Positions 44,572 to 54,393 of a stretch of DNA of 64,000 nt are shown here, piece after piece. This DNA comes from Mariniblastus fucicola (GTDB lineage: Bacteria; Planctomycetota; Planctomycetia; Pirellulales; Pirellulaceae). The first letter of the stretch is position 1. Every line of letters begins with the position of its first letter. Location: positions 1,302,001 to 1,366,000 of the forward strand of contig NZ_CP042912.1 of NCBI RefSeq assembly GCF_008087665.1. Reading direction: 5' to 3'. Below the pieces are notes generated by a model. The model had not been told where the DNA came from and made no database searches. It saw only the letters and a list, made by a program, of their open reading frames with translations. A program made the position numbers and the translations under genes.

Positions 44572-45594
44572 ATGAACCGTTCTGTGCTCCGAATAATCCC
44601 TCTGGTTCTGACCAGTCTGTTACTCGTGTCGACCGCCGTTGGGCAAGAAAAAGTTGAGGATCCGATCCCGGTTCTGATCGTCGACGGCCAAAACGGATAC
44701 CACGGTGACTGGCCCAAGATCACGTTGATGATGAAGACTTACCTGGAAGAAACAGGCAAGTTTAAAGTCGACGTGTACCGCTCGAAATTTCTGATGAATG
44801 GGGCTCGTGAGAAAGAGTTTCCACTCGATGACGGCAAGGAGTACAAGGATTTCAAAGAAGCCAAAACGGATCCGGACTTCAAGCCGGACTTCTCGAAATA
44901 CAAATTGGTCGTGAATAACTTTGGCTACAACGCTGCTCCCTGGCCGAAAGAAACGCAACAGGCTTTCGAAAAATTCATGAAGGACGGCGGCGGCCTGGTT
45001 AGCGTTCACGCCGCCAACAACTGCTTTCCGCAATGGAAAGAGTACAACTTGATGACCGGTCTCGGCGGTTGGGGCGGACGCAGTCAGAAGAGTGGCCCGT
45101 ATGTTTACTACAACGACAAAGACGAAATCGTCCGCGACGATTCAGATGGAAAAGGCGGGCATCATGGGCCGCAGCACAAGTTCCAAATCGTGCTTCGCAA
45201 CACTGATCATCCGATCACGAACGGAATGCCGTCGAGTTTTCTGCATGCTCAGGATGAGCTTTATGAGCAGCTTCGCGGTCCGGCGTTGAACATGACGATC
45301 CTGGCGACAGCGTTTGCTTCGCCGGAGCAGAAAGGCAGCGGACGACATGAGCCTTTGTTGATCGCATTGGACTACGAGAAAGGCCGCGTTTTCCATACGA
45401 CGCTTGGCCATGCGGCGTATTCGTGCGAGTGCGTGGGTTTCATCACGACGTTCCTGCGAGGATCGGAATGGGCTGCAACGGGCAATGTTACGATTCCTGT
45501 TCCGAAGGATTTCCCGACGGCGACGGAAACCAGTGTGCGGAAGTTCGATGAACGGGGTGTGGAGGCGAGGGACGCCGAAAAAGCCGTGAAGTAA
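44572..45594 (+). CDS. Secreted ThuA-domain protein
   Basis: A 340-residue protein with a signal peptide (LRIIPLVLTSLLLVSTAVG, cleavage near residue 24). The remainder is the ThuA-like, class-I-glutamine-amidotransferase fold: VLIVDGQNGYHGDW, DGGGLVSVHAANNCFPQW, HPITNGMPSSFLHAQDELYE and GRVFHTTLGHAAYS. Planctomycetes carry many exported ThuA proteins, often with sugar or lipid catabolism. No catalytic Cys nucleophile is evident in the HAANN segment. The ATG at 44572 is chosen over 44500 because the signal peptide begins there. Confidence 0.88.
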   Translation: MNRSVLRIIPLVLTSLLLVSTAVGQEKVEDPIPVLIVDGQNGYHGDWPKITLMMKTYLEETGKFKVDVYRSKFLMNGAREKEFPLDDGKEYKDFKEAKTDPDFKPDFSKYKLVVNNFGYNAAPWPKETQQAFEKFMKDGGGLVSVHAANNCFPQWKEYNLMTGLGGWGGRSQKSGPYVYYNDKDEIVRDDSDGKGGHHGPQHKFQIVLRNTDHPITNGMPSSFLHAQDELYEQLRGPALNMTILATAFASPEQKGSGRHEPLLIALDYEKGRVFHTTLGHAAYSCECVGFITTFLRGSEWAATGNVTIPVPKDFPTATETSVRKFDERGVEARDAEKAVK

Positions 45595-45640
45595 GATGTC
45601 GTCGTGAGGTGTGCGATCACAGACAGCTTTGTGACCCAGC

Positions 45641-45672
45641 GCGATCACAGGCTGGAAGCCTATGCCACCATT
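45641..45672 (+). repeat. Short dispersed repeat, copy 1
   Basis: The sequence GCGATCACAGGCTGGAAGCC and the following TATGCCACCATTG recur, with small changes, at 55028-55060, and the inner GGCTGGAAGCCTA is found inverted at 54984-54996. It lies in the 3' intergenic space between two convergent genes. The arms form a short palindrome (AGGCT...AGCCT). Confidence 0.6.
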
Positions 45673-45679
45673 GGCTCGG

Positions 45680-47920
45680 TTAGCGGAAATTGATGACGGT
45701 CTGAACGTAGCGAACGAGCTGTTGGCCTAACGGCAGACTGCTGACTTCGATCTTGGCGTTGCCACGGAAGCCGGTCAAAAGGTGGCGATGGTCGCCGTGG
45801 AGAGAAACGAAAACTTCGTAGGAAGTCAGCAACGGAGACTCACCGCCGTTCTGATTTGGCTCCACCGCGACTTTTCCGCCGTTAGTGATCGACAGCTCAC
45901 GAGGCAACTCCGACAGCGAGTCGCGGGAAACGTTGATCACTTCGCCTTCGAATCGCTCGCCAGGAAACTCGTCCAACATCAACTGAACTTTCTGCCCGAC
46001 ATCGACCAGTTTGATGTCGGACTCGTCGACCACCAGCATGGCTTGCATCTGATTGGGATCGCCCACAATGCAGAACAGCGTCGATGCTTCAAGGAACGCG
46101 TTTCGGTTTTGCGGATCCAGCGGCGTGCCAGACCAACGTTGCAATGGTGCTCCGAATTCGTTCGCAGGAGGCGCCGCAACGTTTGGCGCTTCAATGATCT
46201 GACCGTCGCGAGCAGCGACCAGTTTCAGTTGGCTTTCTTTCCGTGACTGGACTTCCATCCTGCCGCGGATCTTGGCAATTCGCGCAGAAGTTTCCGCGAT
46301 CTGCCTGCCGATGCCTGCGCGTTCGCGATTGGCCAACTTCAGCGTCGCCAGGACAGCGGTCTCGCGAGCCAGATCACCTTTGAGCTGTTCCGCTTCCAAC
46401 TCCAGTTTGTCGCTTTCAAGGATTGCAATCGTCTCGCCTTTCGAAACCGTTTCGCCAGGCGACTTCATCAACTCGCTGATCTTGCCGGGTTCGACCACAA
46501 AAACCTGATCGGCATCGACCGGTCGCAAAACGAAACTGGCGGTCACGTTTCGGGAAACTGGAACAGAAAACAGAAACGCTGCCAGTCCAGCGACCAGCGT
46601 TGCGGAAATAAACAGTCGCAGCTTTTTCACTTCACGCAGCCTTCCCGGATAGAGGAAAAATTTCGTCAGTTTGAACATTGGGATCACGATCATGCCGACC
46701 AGCGACATCACGATCATCGCATGAGCCACAACGCTCAACCCATACGGTTCGAAGATCTGGATCAGGAACCAGAAAATCATCAGCATCACAAACCAGCGGT
46801 AGAAAAACGACGCCACCGAATACGCTGCGAACGCCCATTTCCGTCGCTTCGGCAAACTTCGGTGCTGAACAGGCTTCATGCCCAGGCAAGCGACTCGCAA
46901 CCAATTGACCATCGAAGTTTTGGACTTCTGCGCGAGGTTCGGGATCTCAAGATAGTCGGACAGCATGTAGTAACCGTCGTAGCGCAACAGCGGATTGAGG
47001 TTGAAGACGATAGTGCTGACCGAGCACAGAAAGATCGTGTTGAGTGCCAGATAGTGCAGCCAACCCGGATGCGTATGCCACCAAACGAACGTGGCCACGG
47101 CCGCGATCACCATTTCGACATACATTCCCGCAGCACCAATCGCGATGCGATGCCACTTGTTGGGCAGCAACCAGGAATCCGAAGTATTGCAATACATCGC
47201 CGGTGTCATCACCAGCAGCATGAATCCGATCTCATGGCACTCGCCGCCGAAATGTTTGCACATCAGGCCATGGCCAAGTTCGTGAATTGACTTGGTCACG
47301 ATCATGATCGCGCCCATAAACAGCATGTTCCGGACGTTGAAGAACTGACCGAACTCGGGGAGCTTTGAGTAAAACTCGTTGAGGTTGCTCAGCACCAACA
47401 CGGTCGCCGAAACCATTAGCAGTACGCACGCGAGCGTCGTGGACGGCCAAAACAGAAAGCGAACTTTTGGATACAGCCAGTTCAAAAATGGTTCCGGATC
47501 GACGCCTGGAAACCGGATCGACATTACGCTCATCAACAGCTGAGTCGCCTTCTGTTTCAGCTCTTTGTTGCGTCGCTGTTTCAGCGGCTCGGACTGCCCT
47601 GGCAGATCGGATATGAGCAATCCGTTCTTGTGCAGACTGTTGACCAGAAAGTGAATCGTCTCGGTCGTGATTTTGAGTTCAGGAAACTCGGCTTCCAGAG
47701 CATCGCGAATCTCAACCGCGCTCGTATCGCCATCCAGCATCTGACTGGCAAAGTACTCGGGTTCGCGCAACTGAAAGTATTTCAACGCCACCGGATCTTT
47801 CACGACCCACGAATCTTCTCCCTGATAGTTGCTGACTTCGATCACGAGGTCTGGTCGCAAACGCAACGCGATTGGACGGCGATCCGAAGATACATTGCTG
47901 GATTGGTTGACGGTCGCCAT
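45680..47920 (-). CDS. Fusion protein: PqqD-like, peptidase M50 and HlyD-type adaptor domains
   Basis: A 746-residue membrane protein. Residues 1-105 are a small winged-helix-like PqqD/HTH-type domain. Residues about 150-430 carry about eight hydrophobic helices with a site-2-protease-type metallopeptidase: HELGH at 213-217 and the second-site motif NPLLRYDGYYMLSDYL (Asp315). After about residue 455 comes a HlyD-like adaptor: a membrane helix, a biotinyl-lipoyl half (VVEPGKISELMKSPGETVSK), coiled coil and a beta-barrel. Such fusions are known in several bacterial phyla, but the substrate is not. It overlaps nothing but begins two bases after the stop of its partner gene (47923-49908), so the two are one transcript. 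It has no ABC ATPase or TolC gene nearby. Confidence 0.9.
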   Translation of the reverse strand: MATVNQSSNVSSDRRPIALRLRPDLVIEVSNYQGEDSWVVKDPVALKYFQLREPEYFASQMLDGDTSAVEIRDALEAEFPELKITTETIHFLVNSLHKNGLLISDLPGQSEPLKQRRNKELKQKATQLLMSVMSIRFPGVDPEPFLNWLYPKVRFLFWPSTTLACVLLMVSATVLVLSNLNEFYSKLPEFGQFFNVRNMLFMGAIMIVTKSIHELGHGLMCKHFGGECHEIGFMLLVMTPAMYCNTSDSWLLPNKWHRIAIGAAGMYVEMVIAAVATFVWWHTHPGWLHYLALNTIFLCSVSTIVFNLNPLLRYDGYYMLSDYLEIPNLAQKSKTSMVNWLRVACLGMKPVQHRSLPKRRKWAFAAYSVASFFYRWFVMLMIFWFLIQIFEPYGLSVVAHAMIVMSLVGMIVIPMFKLTKFFLYPGRLREVKKLRLFISATLVAGLAAFLFSVPVSRNVTASFVLRPVDADQVFVVEPGKISELMKSPGETVSKGETIAILESDKLELEAEQLKGDLARETAVLATLKLANRERAGIGRQIAETSARIAKIRGRMEVQSRKESQLKLVAARDGQIIEAPNVAAPPANEFGAPLQRWSGTPLDPQNRNAFLEASTLFCIVGDPNQMQAMLVVDESDIKLVDVGQKVQLMLDEFPGERFEGEVINVSRDSLSELPRELSITNGGKVAVEPNQNGGESPLLTSYEVFVSLHGDHRHLLTGFRGNAKIEVSSLPLGQQLVRYVQTVINFR

Positions 47921-47922
47921 GA

Positions 47923-49908
47923 CTACCAGATCGGAAACAGAACCTTGGCCTGGAAGAATTCCTTGACCGGATGAAACCAGACGTATCCCAGCGACGCGTC
48001 GCCGCAGTCAATCTTCGCCGAGACGCCGGATCGCGATTGGCGAACGTCAATGCTTTCGATATCGATGTCCACGAGGATCTTCAGATGGTGCTCGTTGGCC
48101 GCGTTGAGCTGCGTTGAAGTCCCGACGGCTTTCACCTGTCCGGTATGCGTAACGCCCGGTTCGGCAGCAAGAATGAACTCGACGTCAACGGGTTCGTCGT
48201 TGGTTTTGGCCTCGTTCCATCGCTTCATAAAGTGCCCGACTTTGCGGTCCGGCAGGTCCAGTTCCAGAGTCCATTTGCCGTCGACGTTAGCGATCTCCAT
48301 CAGCTGGTCCATGGCACTGACGGTGCGATTTTGCAGCCGCTTGCGAACATCCCACGTCATGACTTGCCCGGAAAGCGGACTGGTGACCACAAGATCCGCT
48401 TTTCGTTTCAGGTAAATTCGTTGCTGTTGCTGCAAACTGGCAAGCTCGGCCTGTTGCGACTTGAGGTTCTCCTGCTGAAGCGATTCTTCTTCGCCACGTT
48501 TTCGCCCCAACCGACTGGACTCGATCGACCGAATCGACTGTTCGACTTCTTTGATTTGGCCTTCGAGTTCCGTGAGCTGGTAGTCGAGGTCCAGGTCCGT
48601 AAGCTTGACAATCGGGTCGCCTGACTTGACGTCCTGGCCATGTTGCACCAGCACTTTGCTAACGATGCCCGTGCCCTTGGAGAACACCAGTTCACGTTGC
48701 TCCGGAATCAGCGAACCGTCGCACGACAGTTGGAAATCTGACTGGATCAGCGTTAACGCCAGGCAAGCGGCGACCAGTCCGATTACGGCCGCGATCGTTT
48801 TCGGTAGATGCCGAGCCGCGAAAATAATTTTGGATTTCCCCAGCCATTTCCAAATGCTGTAGAGAAAAAGCGACTGGTGATTCCACGAATTTCGAAACGC
48901 GTCGCTGCCGTGTCGCGTCGCCAGTTCCACAACGGAAGCTTGCTGCTGACGATCCCATTGTTCCCGGCAGTGCTCTACGACGATGCCGCCGATCAATTGT
49001 CGTTTTTCACGGTGTGAATCGACTTCCATTTGAGAAGAATCAGCTTTGTCGAAAACTGGCACTACCACCATTGTTCGCGTTGCCGAATTCGCCAGATACT
49101 CCTGAAGCGGATTTTGGATTTGCGGCGGCAACGAATCTTCGTCCGGATACCAGAACAGCTGACGCGTCGGCAAAACTTTGTTCGCGACTTTCTCCAACAG
49201 TCGAACTGCATTGCTACGCCGGTTCATCGAAGGCTGGCCACTGACGGCAATTGTTCTGCAGCGGCGACCTCGCATTTGCACGACCGTCGCCCGATCGCAA
49301 TCCAGATACCGTCGAGTCTCATTCGCGATCGTCCTGGCGTTGTCTTTCAGGTCCAACGACTGGTGCAACGAATGGATGAAAGCTTCCGTTGCGGCGATGT
49401 CGATTCTGGTTGCCGGTTCGGAGGACGGAGCTTGAGTCGCACGCTGCGGCGGCATTCCCCACACCGCTGCGGCACGGCTGAGCGATGACAACGAGCCAAC
49501 TTTTCCGGTGACTTGTTCTCGCGGTTGGTCGCCTGCAAAAAACAGTTCCGCGACTTCGGTGCGTCCGCCATGAGCGATGGACACCATCAGAATCGTCGGA
49601 TGCAATTCTTTCACGACCGATCCGGGCGTCTCGTTGTCAGCCGAAACGATCAGCGGTTCTTTCGAGGCAACGGCTTGTCGCAAAAAGTCGTTGTGTTGAC
49701 TGGCCGAGCAACCCAGCTTCAGCATCTGCTGTTCGCCACGATACGATTGGCAAATCGGCTTGGGGATCTTCTCCGTGCAGTCCCAAAACATTCCGCCGAG
49801 CACGTCGTACTCGTGGATCGCATGGTCGATGAACCCCTCAAGGAATTCACGACGATTCGTGGACTTGCTGGCGATCTGTTCAATGGTTTGTTGCTGCGTC
49901 GCGTTCAT
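47923..49908 (-). CDS. HlyD-type adaptor protein with GAF domain
   Basis: A 661-residue protein that precedes the M50-HlyD fusion in the same direction. Residues about 1-160 are helical and regulatory in look; about 170-330 resemble a GAF sensor domain (ETRRYLDCDRATVVQMRGRR). A membrane segment near 370-388 (AAVIGLVAACLALTLI) leads to a HlyD adaptor: a lipoyl half near 430 (VSKVLVQHGQDVKSGDPIVKL), a coiled coil and a matching second half (KVGHFMKRWNEAKTND). Thus a cytoplasmic sensor faces an envelope adaptor. No transport ATPase is adjacent. Together with the next gene it appears to be a complete two-component envelope module whose cargo is unknown. Confidence 0.85.
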   Translation of the reverse strand: MNATQQQTIEQIASKSTNRREFLEGFIDHAIHEYDVLGGMFWDCTEKIPKPICQSYRGEQQMLKLGCSASQHNDFLRQAVASKEPLIVSADNETPGSVVKELHPTILMVSIAHGGRTEVAELFFAGDQPREQVTGKVGSLSSLSRAAAVWGMPPQRATQAPSSEPATRIDIAATEAFIHSLHQSLDLKDNARTIANETRRYLDCDRATVVQMRGRRCRTIAVSGQPSMNRRSNAVRLLEKVANKVLPTRQLFWYPDEDSLPPQIQNPLQEYLANSATRTMVVVPVFDKADSSQMEVDSHREKRQLIGGIVVEHCREQWDRQQQASVVELATRHGSDAFRNSWNHQSLFLYSIWKWLGKSKIIFAARHLPKTIAAVIGLVAACLALTLIQSDFQLSCDGSLIPEQRELVFSKGTGIVSKVLVQHGQDVKSGDPIVKLTDLDLDYQLTELEGQIKEVEQSIRSIESSRLGRKRGEEESLQQENLKSQQAELASLQQQQRIYLKRKADLVVTSPLSGQVMTWDVRKRLQNRTVSAMDQLMEIANVDGKWTLELDLPDRKVGHFMKRWNEAKTNDEPVDVEFILAAEPGVTHTGQVKAVGTSTQLNAANEHHLKILVDIDIESIDVRQSRSGVSAKIDCGDASLGYVWFHPVKEFFQAKVLFPIW

Positions 49909-50036
49909 TGATTTTGCAGGTTAATGACGGAAGCTTTCATTTTAGTCGATCGCGACGATGGGTTCTCGCAAAATTCGCCTAGAATGACACGTCACAATCG
50001 GCGAACAATCCACATAACCGGAACCGAAACTGCAGA

Positions 50037-52403
50037 ATGATGACGCGTATGACCACCGTCCGATCTTTCATCCTGGCTACGATGGCGATTCTTGTCGCCA
50101 CTTTCACCCTGCCACAGGGTGCGGCCGCTCAAAAATTGAGCGAGGAAGGGCAACTGCGAAAGTCGGCCCACACGTTCCTGTTTCAACAGTTTGCAACGAA
50201 TCGCAAATGTGATTTTTCGGCGGACAAATCAATCCTCAAAGAGATCGTCGTCATCGCGGATCGCGTTGAAGCGAACGGTGAACTGATGATCGAACTCCCC
50301 GAAGGAGCCCAGCGGATCGCCAGCATGTTTCGGCATCTGACGCTGCGTGGCGAAAACCTCGATCGCGTCGGAGGCCTGACGCTTGAGCCCTATCAAGCCA
50401 ACGCGACGATGCACCACAGCATTCAGAAGCCCGATATTTACCGCGTGCAGATGGGTTCCTTGCCGCTGCCGAGAGACGGAGCGCCGAACATCGTGCTGCG
50501 AGCCAAAACTTCCGGGCCAGTGGTTGTGAGCGAAGTCGCGTTTAGCTCGCAAGGAAAACTGCGGACAACTTTTGACGATATCCCGTTCCGCAATCTTGGT
50601 GATGAGCATCCGGTTGAGAGCGTTGTCGTTGAAATCGATACGACTCGTGAGCTTTCGATCTCAGGTCACGTCGACCTTGAACGCGAGAAGTTTTTCAGAT
50701 TCTACGCTCGTCCCGGAATGCATCATCCGTCGGCGGAAAAGTGGGCTTACGAAAGAAACTTTCTTCCCGGCCGACAGATCTCGAAGATGCAATACGCGTT
50801 GGTAAAAGGCTACAGCAAAAATCAACCGAAACTGAAAGAGTCGAAGTCAAAACAGGGACACGCGGATCTTTCGTTCTTCGATGCTTACGATTCGACACCA
50901 ACGGTCACGAAAGCAATCGAGCCAATTCGCGAAATTGACTATGCAATGTGTCTCGACAACTGGCCAGATTTTATGTCGATCGATCATGTCGGACGTGGAA
51001 CGCCCAAAGTCGAATTTTTTGACGCCGCTGCTGAACTGGCGGGCGCCGTGGTCGCCGATCAAATCAAAGACGGTGGTCGAACGGCGACGTGGTGGGAAGT
51101 CAAAAACGAATCGACGATCAAATCGGAATGGGACTATCACTGGGCCGAAAACTCATGGGATCTGCTGGCGGATTTCCACAACAAGGTTGCCGATGCGATT
51201 CACGAACGTGCACCGGAAACGAAAGTCGGCGGGCCTTCGTCGGCGTGGATGCAATTGCAGATCAAGGATTTTTCGCTGTACAAAAGCCAACGAAAATTTA
51301 TGGATGCGACGAAAGGGAAGCTGGACTTTTACTCGCATCACTTCTACGAAGATTTCAACACGATCGGAGCATGGGAGCGGCGATCTTCGACCTATTCGAA
51401 CTACCTCGCTGGTCGGCTGGAGGCGATTCTCAACATGTTCCGGGCTCACATGCACGGCACTGACAACGTTCGCCCGATTTTGATTACCGAGTGTGGTTCG
51501 CTGCAACCGGGAACGGGGCCAAGCGATTACTGGTTGCGGCTTCGGTCGTGGAGCGCGTACACGCACAAGTTCATGCAACGACCCAACGAGATCGACATGA
51601 GCGTTCCGTTTGCATTCCTGACCGTTCCCTGGAACCCAAACAGTGGCAACGCTGCGTTTGTTCCTGACGAAGATGGGAAAGGAACCAACGGACCAATCGA
51701 GAATCTTAACGCGACGCCAGTGACGCACTTTTTTGATCTGTGGAGCGATTTTGATGGGCGTCGATTGCCAGTAAGTTTCTCAAGGAAATGGCTCGACGTG
51801 ACGGCACTGCATGATGGAAAACGAATTCACGTCGCGTTGACCAACATGGGCGGACAACGATTGAATGTTGAGCTGTCGGGGATTTCCGATCTCGATTCAA
51901 TCGAATCAATTCGCCAGAAACGTTTGTTCTACCGCGACGGGAAAGTCCATTTCGATCCGGCGAAATCTTTGAAAGACTTGTCTGCGGTGGACGTTGATGT
52001 TGAAGAAACCACGATCGTTACGATTGAGTTGAAGCAACCGCTGGAAGTTGAAGGTTTGCTTCGACGCGAGTGTTTTTATGCCGCGGATACCGCGATCAAG
52101 GCTGACGGGTCGGCCGAAGGGTTTCGGATTTCGATCCCCAAGCACGGTGACGTCGAAAAAGCTCGCTTGATCATCGGTGTCCATCGCGATGGCGGACTGA
52201 AGGATCCGCTGGAGTTGAACATCAATGGCAAAACTACTCCAACGGTCCAGGCTTGGGCCTCGGACGTGAAGAACCTTTTCGATTCGGTCGTCGTCCATGT
52301 TCCAACGTCGCTGTTGAAAGCAGAGAACGTCGTCAAAGTCGGAGACTATCCGGGACTGACGATCACGTCGATGCACATCGAAACTGACTCTGCCGAAAAG
52401 TGA
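50037..52403 (+). CDS. Secreted GH86-type agarase/porphyranase-like glycoside hydrolase
   Basis: A 788-residue secreted enzyme. A signal peptide (SFILATMAILVATFTLPQGAAA) is followed by about 170 residues of carbohydrate-binding-type beta sandwich, then a TIM-barrel domain. Conserved landmarks are NWPDFM, TWWEVKNES with Glu358 as probable acid/base, and ILITECGS with Glu485 as probable nucleophile, 127 residues apart as in clan GH-A. The C-terminal part (about 620-788) is another beta domain. The layout is that of GH86 beta-agarases and porphyranases that cut galactan polysaccharides of red algae; the exact substrate is inferred. No sugar-uptake or sulfatase gene is adjacent. Confidence 0.8.
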   Translation: MMTRMTTVRSFILATMAILVATFTLPQGAAAQKLSEEGQLRKSAHTFLFQQFATNRKCDFSADKSILKEIVVIADRVEANGELMIELPEGAQRIASMFRHLTLRGENLDRVGGLTLEPYQANATMHHSIQKPDIYRVQMGSLPLPRDGAPNIVLRAKTSGPVVVSEVAFSSQGKLRTTFDDIPFRNLGDEHPVESVVVEIDTTRELSISGHVDLEREKFFRFYARPGMHHPSAEKWAYERNFLPGRQISKMQYALVKGYSKNQPKLKESKSKQGHADLSFFDAYDSTPTVTKAIEPIREIDYAMCLDNWPDFMSIDHVGRGTPKVEFFDAAAELAGAVVADQIKDGGRTATWWEVKNESTIKSEWDYHWAENSWDLLADFHNKVADAIHERAPETKVGGPSSAWMQLQIKDFSLYKSQRKFMDATKGKLDFYSHHFYEDFNTIGAWERRSSTYSNYLAGRLEAILNMFRAHMHGTDNVRPILITECGSLQPGTGPSDYWLRLRSWSAYTHKFMQRPNEIDMSVPFAFLTVPWNPNSGNAAFVPDEDGKGTNGPIENLNATPVTHFFDLWSDFDGRRLPVSFSRKWLDVTALHDGKRIHVALTNMGGQRLNVELSGISDLDSIESIRQKRLFYRDGKVHFDPAKSLKDLSAVDVDVEETTIVTIELKQPLEVEGLLRRECFYAADTAIKADGSAEGFRISIPKHGDVEKARLIIGVHRDGGLKDPLELNINGKTTPTVQAWASDVKNLFDSVVVHVPTSLLKAENVVKVGDYPGLTITSMHIETDSAEK

Positions 52404-52471
52404 TGTGGCCGTGGCTTGGCCGTTGTGGACCTCGTAGTCGCGGCCAGTTTTTACGCGCTCGCGTCAGCGAT

Positions 52472-54181
52472 CTACGACCGAACCTTGCCGGCTTGCCGGG
52501 CGATGACCTGTTCGATTTGCTCGATATCAATCGGCTTGGCGAGAAAGTCATTGAAGCCCGCTTCAGCACACGCGGCCACTTCGCTCTGTGCAACACTGCC
52601 CGTCAACGCAACGACGGGAATGGAAGCGAACGCGGGTTCGGCTCGAATCATTCTGAGGAAATCAAACCCGTTACAGACTGGCATTGAAATGTCAGAAAAC
52701 ACGAGGTCAAACGAATGCTGCTGAAGCTGTTCCAGTGCTGATTTCGCGCTACCAGCCGTCTTCACCCGATGGCCTCGATTTTCCAGCAGTCGCTGCAGCA
52801 TAAACAGGATCGCACGCTGGTCGTCGACCAAAAGAATTTCAAGCGGTTCCTGTCGCTCCGAAAAAGCCGAGTCTGTAGAACGTGTTTCTGTCGAACGGGA
52901 TTCTTTTTCAGACTTCGTTGTCTCTGCCGTAACGCCGACCAGCAAAGGCAATCGGACGAGCATCGTACAACCTCCCAATTCGCTGTTCGGATCGATCGAG
53001 ATATCACCGTCGTGCAATTCAACAAGCTGCCTGACGAGAGCCAGTCCGATTCCCAACCCATTTTGCCGCGTCGGTTCTGTTGCCTTGGCCTGTCCGAACA
53101 ATTGAAAAACCTGATCGACCTGATCGGGAGCGATCCCTGCACCGTCGTCGGAGACTCGAATCTGGACGCAACGTTTTTCTTCACCTACCACCAGCGAAAT
53201 TCGAATATTGCCGCCGATCGGCGTGTACCGAGCAGCGTTGGTCAGCAAGTTCGTGATCACCTGAACCAGTCGGCGTCGTTCGCCGCTGACCCAAAGCGAA
53301 TCGTCCGGCGTGAGAATCTCCAGCCGTTGTTCCTTTTCTTCAAACAGGCACGCGGTCGCCTGAACCGATTCGTGGATGGCTTCATTCAAGTTCGTTGCAA
53401 CCTTTTGCAACGAAATCTTTCCCTGCTCAATTCTGGACAGATCAAGGAGGTCATCTACCAATCCCACCAGTTGCGTTGTCTGATCCAACAGGACTCTGGA
53501 GACTTCTGCCAATTCCTCTGGTTCGACTTCCTGGTTCGCCAGCATCTGAGCGGCTGAATAAACAGGAGAAAGAGGGTTCCGCAACTCGTGGCTAAGCTGA
53601 GCCAGGAAGATGCTCTTTTGCTGCGATTCCGCAGTCAGGCGACGCAAACTCTCGCGCAATCGGATTTCGCTTTCCACGGACTTGGCCAACCCTCTGACGA
53701 TTTCGAGGTCGCGATCCTGCCAGTCCCGTGGCTTGTCATCGATCACGCAAAACGATCCCAGGCAGTGGCCGTTTTCGGCAAAGAACGGAACGCCCAAATA
53801 GGCGATCACGCCCAGATCCTGAATCGCCGGATTGGATTCGACCAGCGGGTGTATGCGCGCGTCGGCAACGACCAACGGCGCGTTACTTTCGACAGCAAAA
53901 CGGCAGAAGGAATGCGTCAGCGGGGTTTCGCGACTGGTGCTCCAGGGTTCAGGAAGGCCAACACAGCTTTTGAAAAACTGCGTGTCCGGACCGACGAGGG
54001 AAACCAGCGAGACAGGCACATCAAGAAGAGTTGCAGCGAGTTCCGTAAGGCGATCAAACTCGGCTTCGGCTGGAGTGTCAAGTATCTCCAACGCATGCAA
54101 GGTCTCAAGTCGACCGTGTGCGGTATTCTCTGCCAATATTTCGCTCTCCATCCAACGATTCAATCGACCTTGCCGACTCAT
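52472..54181 (-). CDS. Hybrid sensor histidine kinase/response regulator with GAF domain
   Basis: A 569-residue soluble signalling protein. A GAF-type domain (about residues 25-175) has the SLVSLVGPDTQFFKSCVG pattern. HisKA holds the phosphoacceptor His198 (FLAQLSHELRNPL); the HATPase_c domain carries NAARYTP, DDGAGI and GLGIGLALV. A receiver domain at about 447-560 holds LLVDDQ and the acceptor Asp497 (SDISMP). No membrane segment, so it senses a cytoplasmic signal. It converges with the agarase-like gene. The output partner is unknown. Confidence 0.95.
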   Translation of the reverse strand: MSRQGRLNRWMESEILAENTAHGRLETLHALEILDTPAEAEFDRLTELAATLLDVPVSLVSLVGPDTQFFKSCVGLPEPWSTSRETPLTHSFCRFAVESNAPLVVADARIHPLVESNPAIQDLGVIAYLGVPFFAENGHCLGSFCVIDDKPRDWQDRDLEIVRGLAKSVESEIRLRESLRRLTAESQQKSIFLAQLSHELRNPLSPVYSAAQMLANQEVEPEELAEVSRVLLDQTTQLVGLVDDLLDLSRIEQGKISLQKVATNLNEAIHESVQATACLFEEKEQRLEILTPDDSLWVSGERRRLVQVITNLLTNAARYTPIGGNIRISLVVGEEKRCVQIRVSDDGAGIAPDQVDQVFQLFGQAKATEPTRQNGLGIGLALVRQLVELHDGDISIDPNSELGGCTMLVRLPLLVGVTAETTKSEKESRSTETRSTDSAFSERQEPLEILLVDDQRAILFMLQRLLENRGHRVKTAGSAKSALEQLQQHSFDLVFSDISMPVCNGFDFLRMIRAEPAFASIPVVALTGSVAQSEVAACAEAGFNDFLAKPIDIEQIEQVIARQAGKVRS

Positions 54182-54393
54182 TTCCCAAAAACAATCTTAT
54201 ACAACATATGTGTCAAATTTGAACAATCAAACCGTCAGAATATTGCCCAGAGTCTTCCCCCCTAAAATTGACTAAATCACCGGCAAGCCATAGATTTTCT
54301 GTCACAGTGATTTGGAGGCGTCCACGATTCACGATCTCGTTTTCGCTTGCCAGCAGCCACGTTTGAAACTATTTCCATGTTAGACTTTCACGC

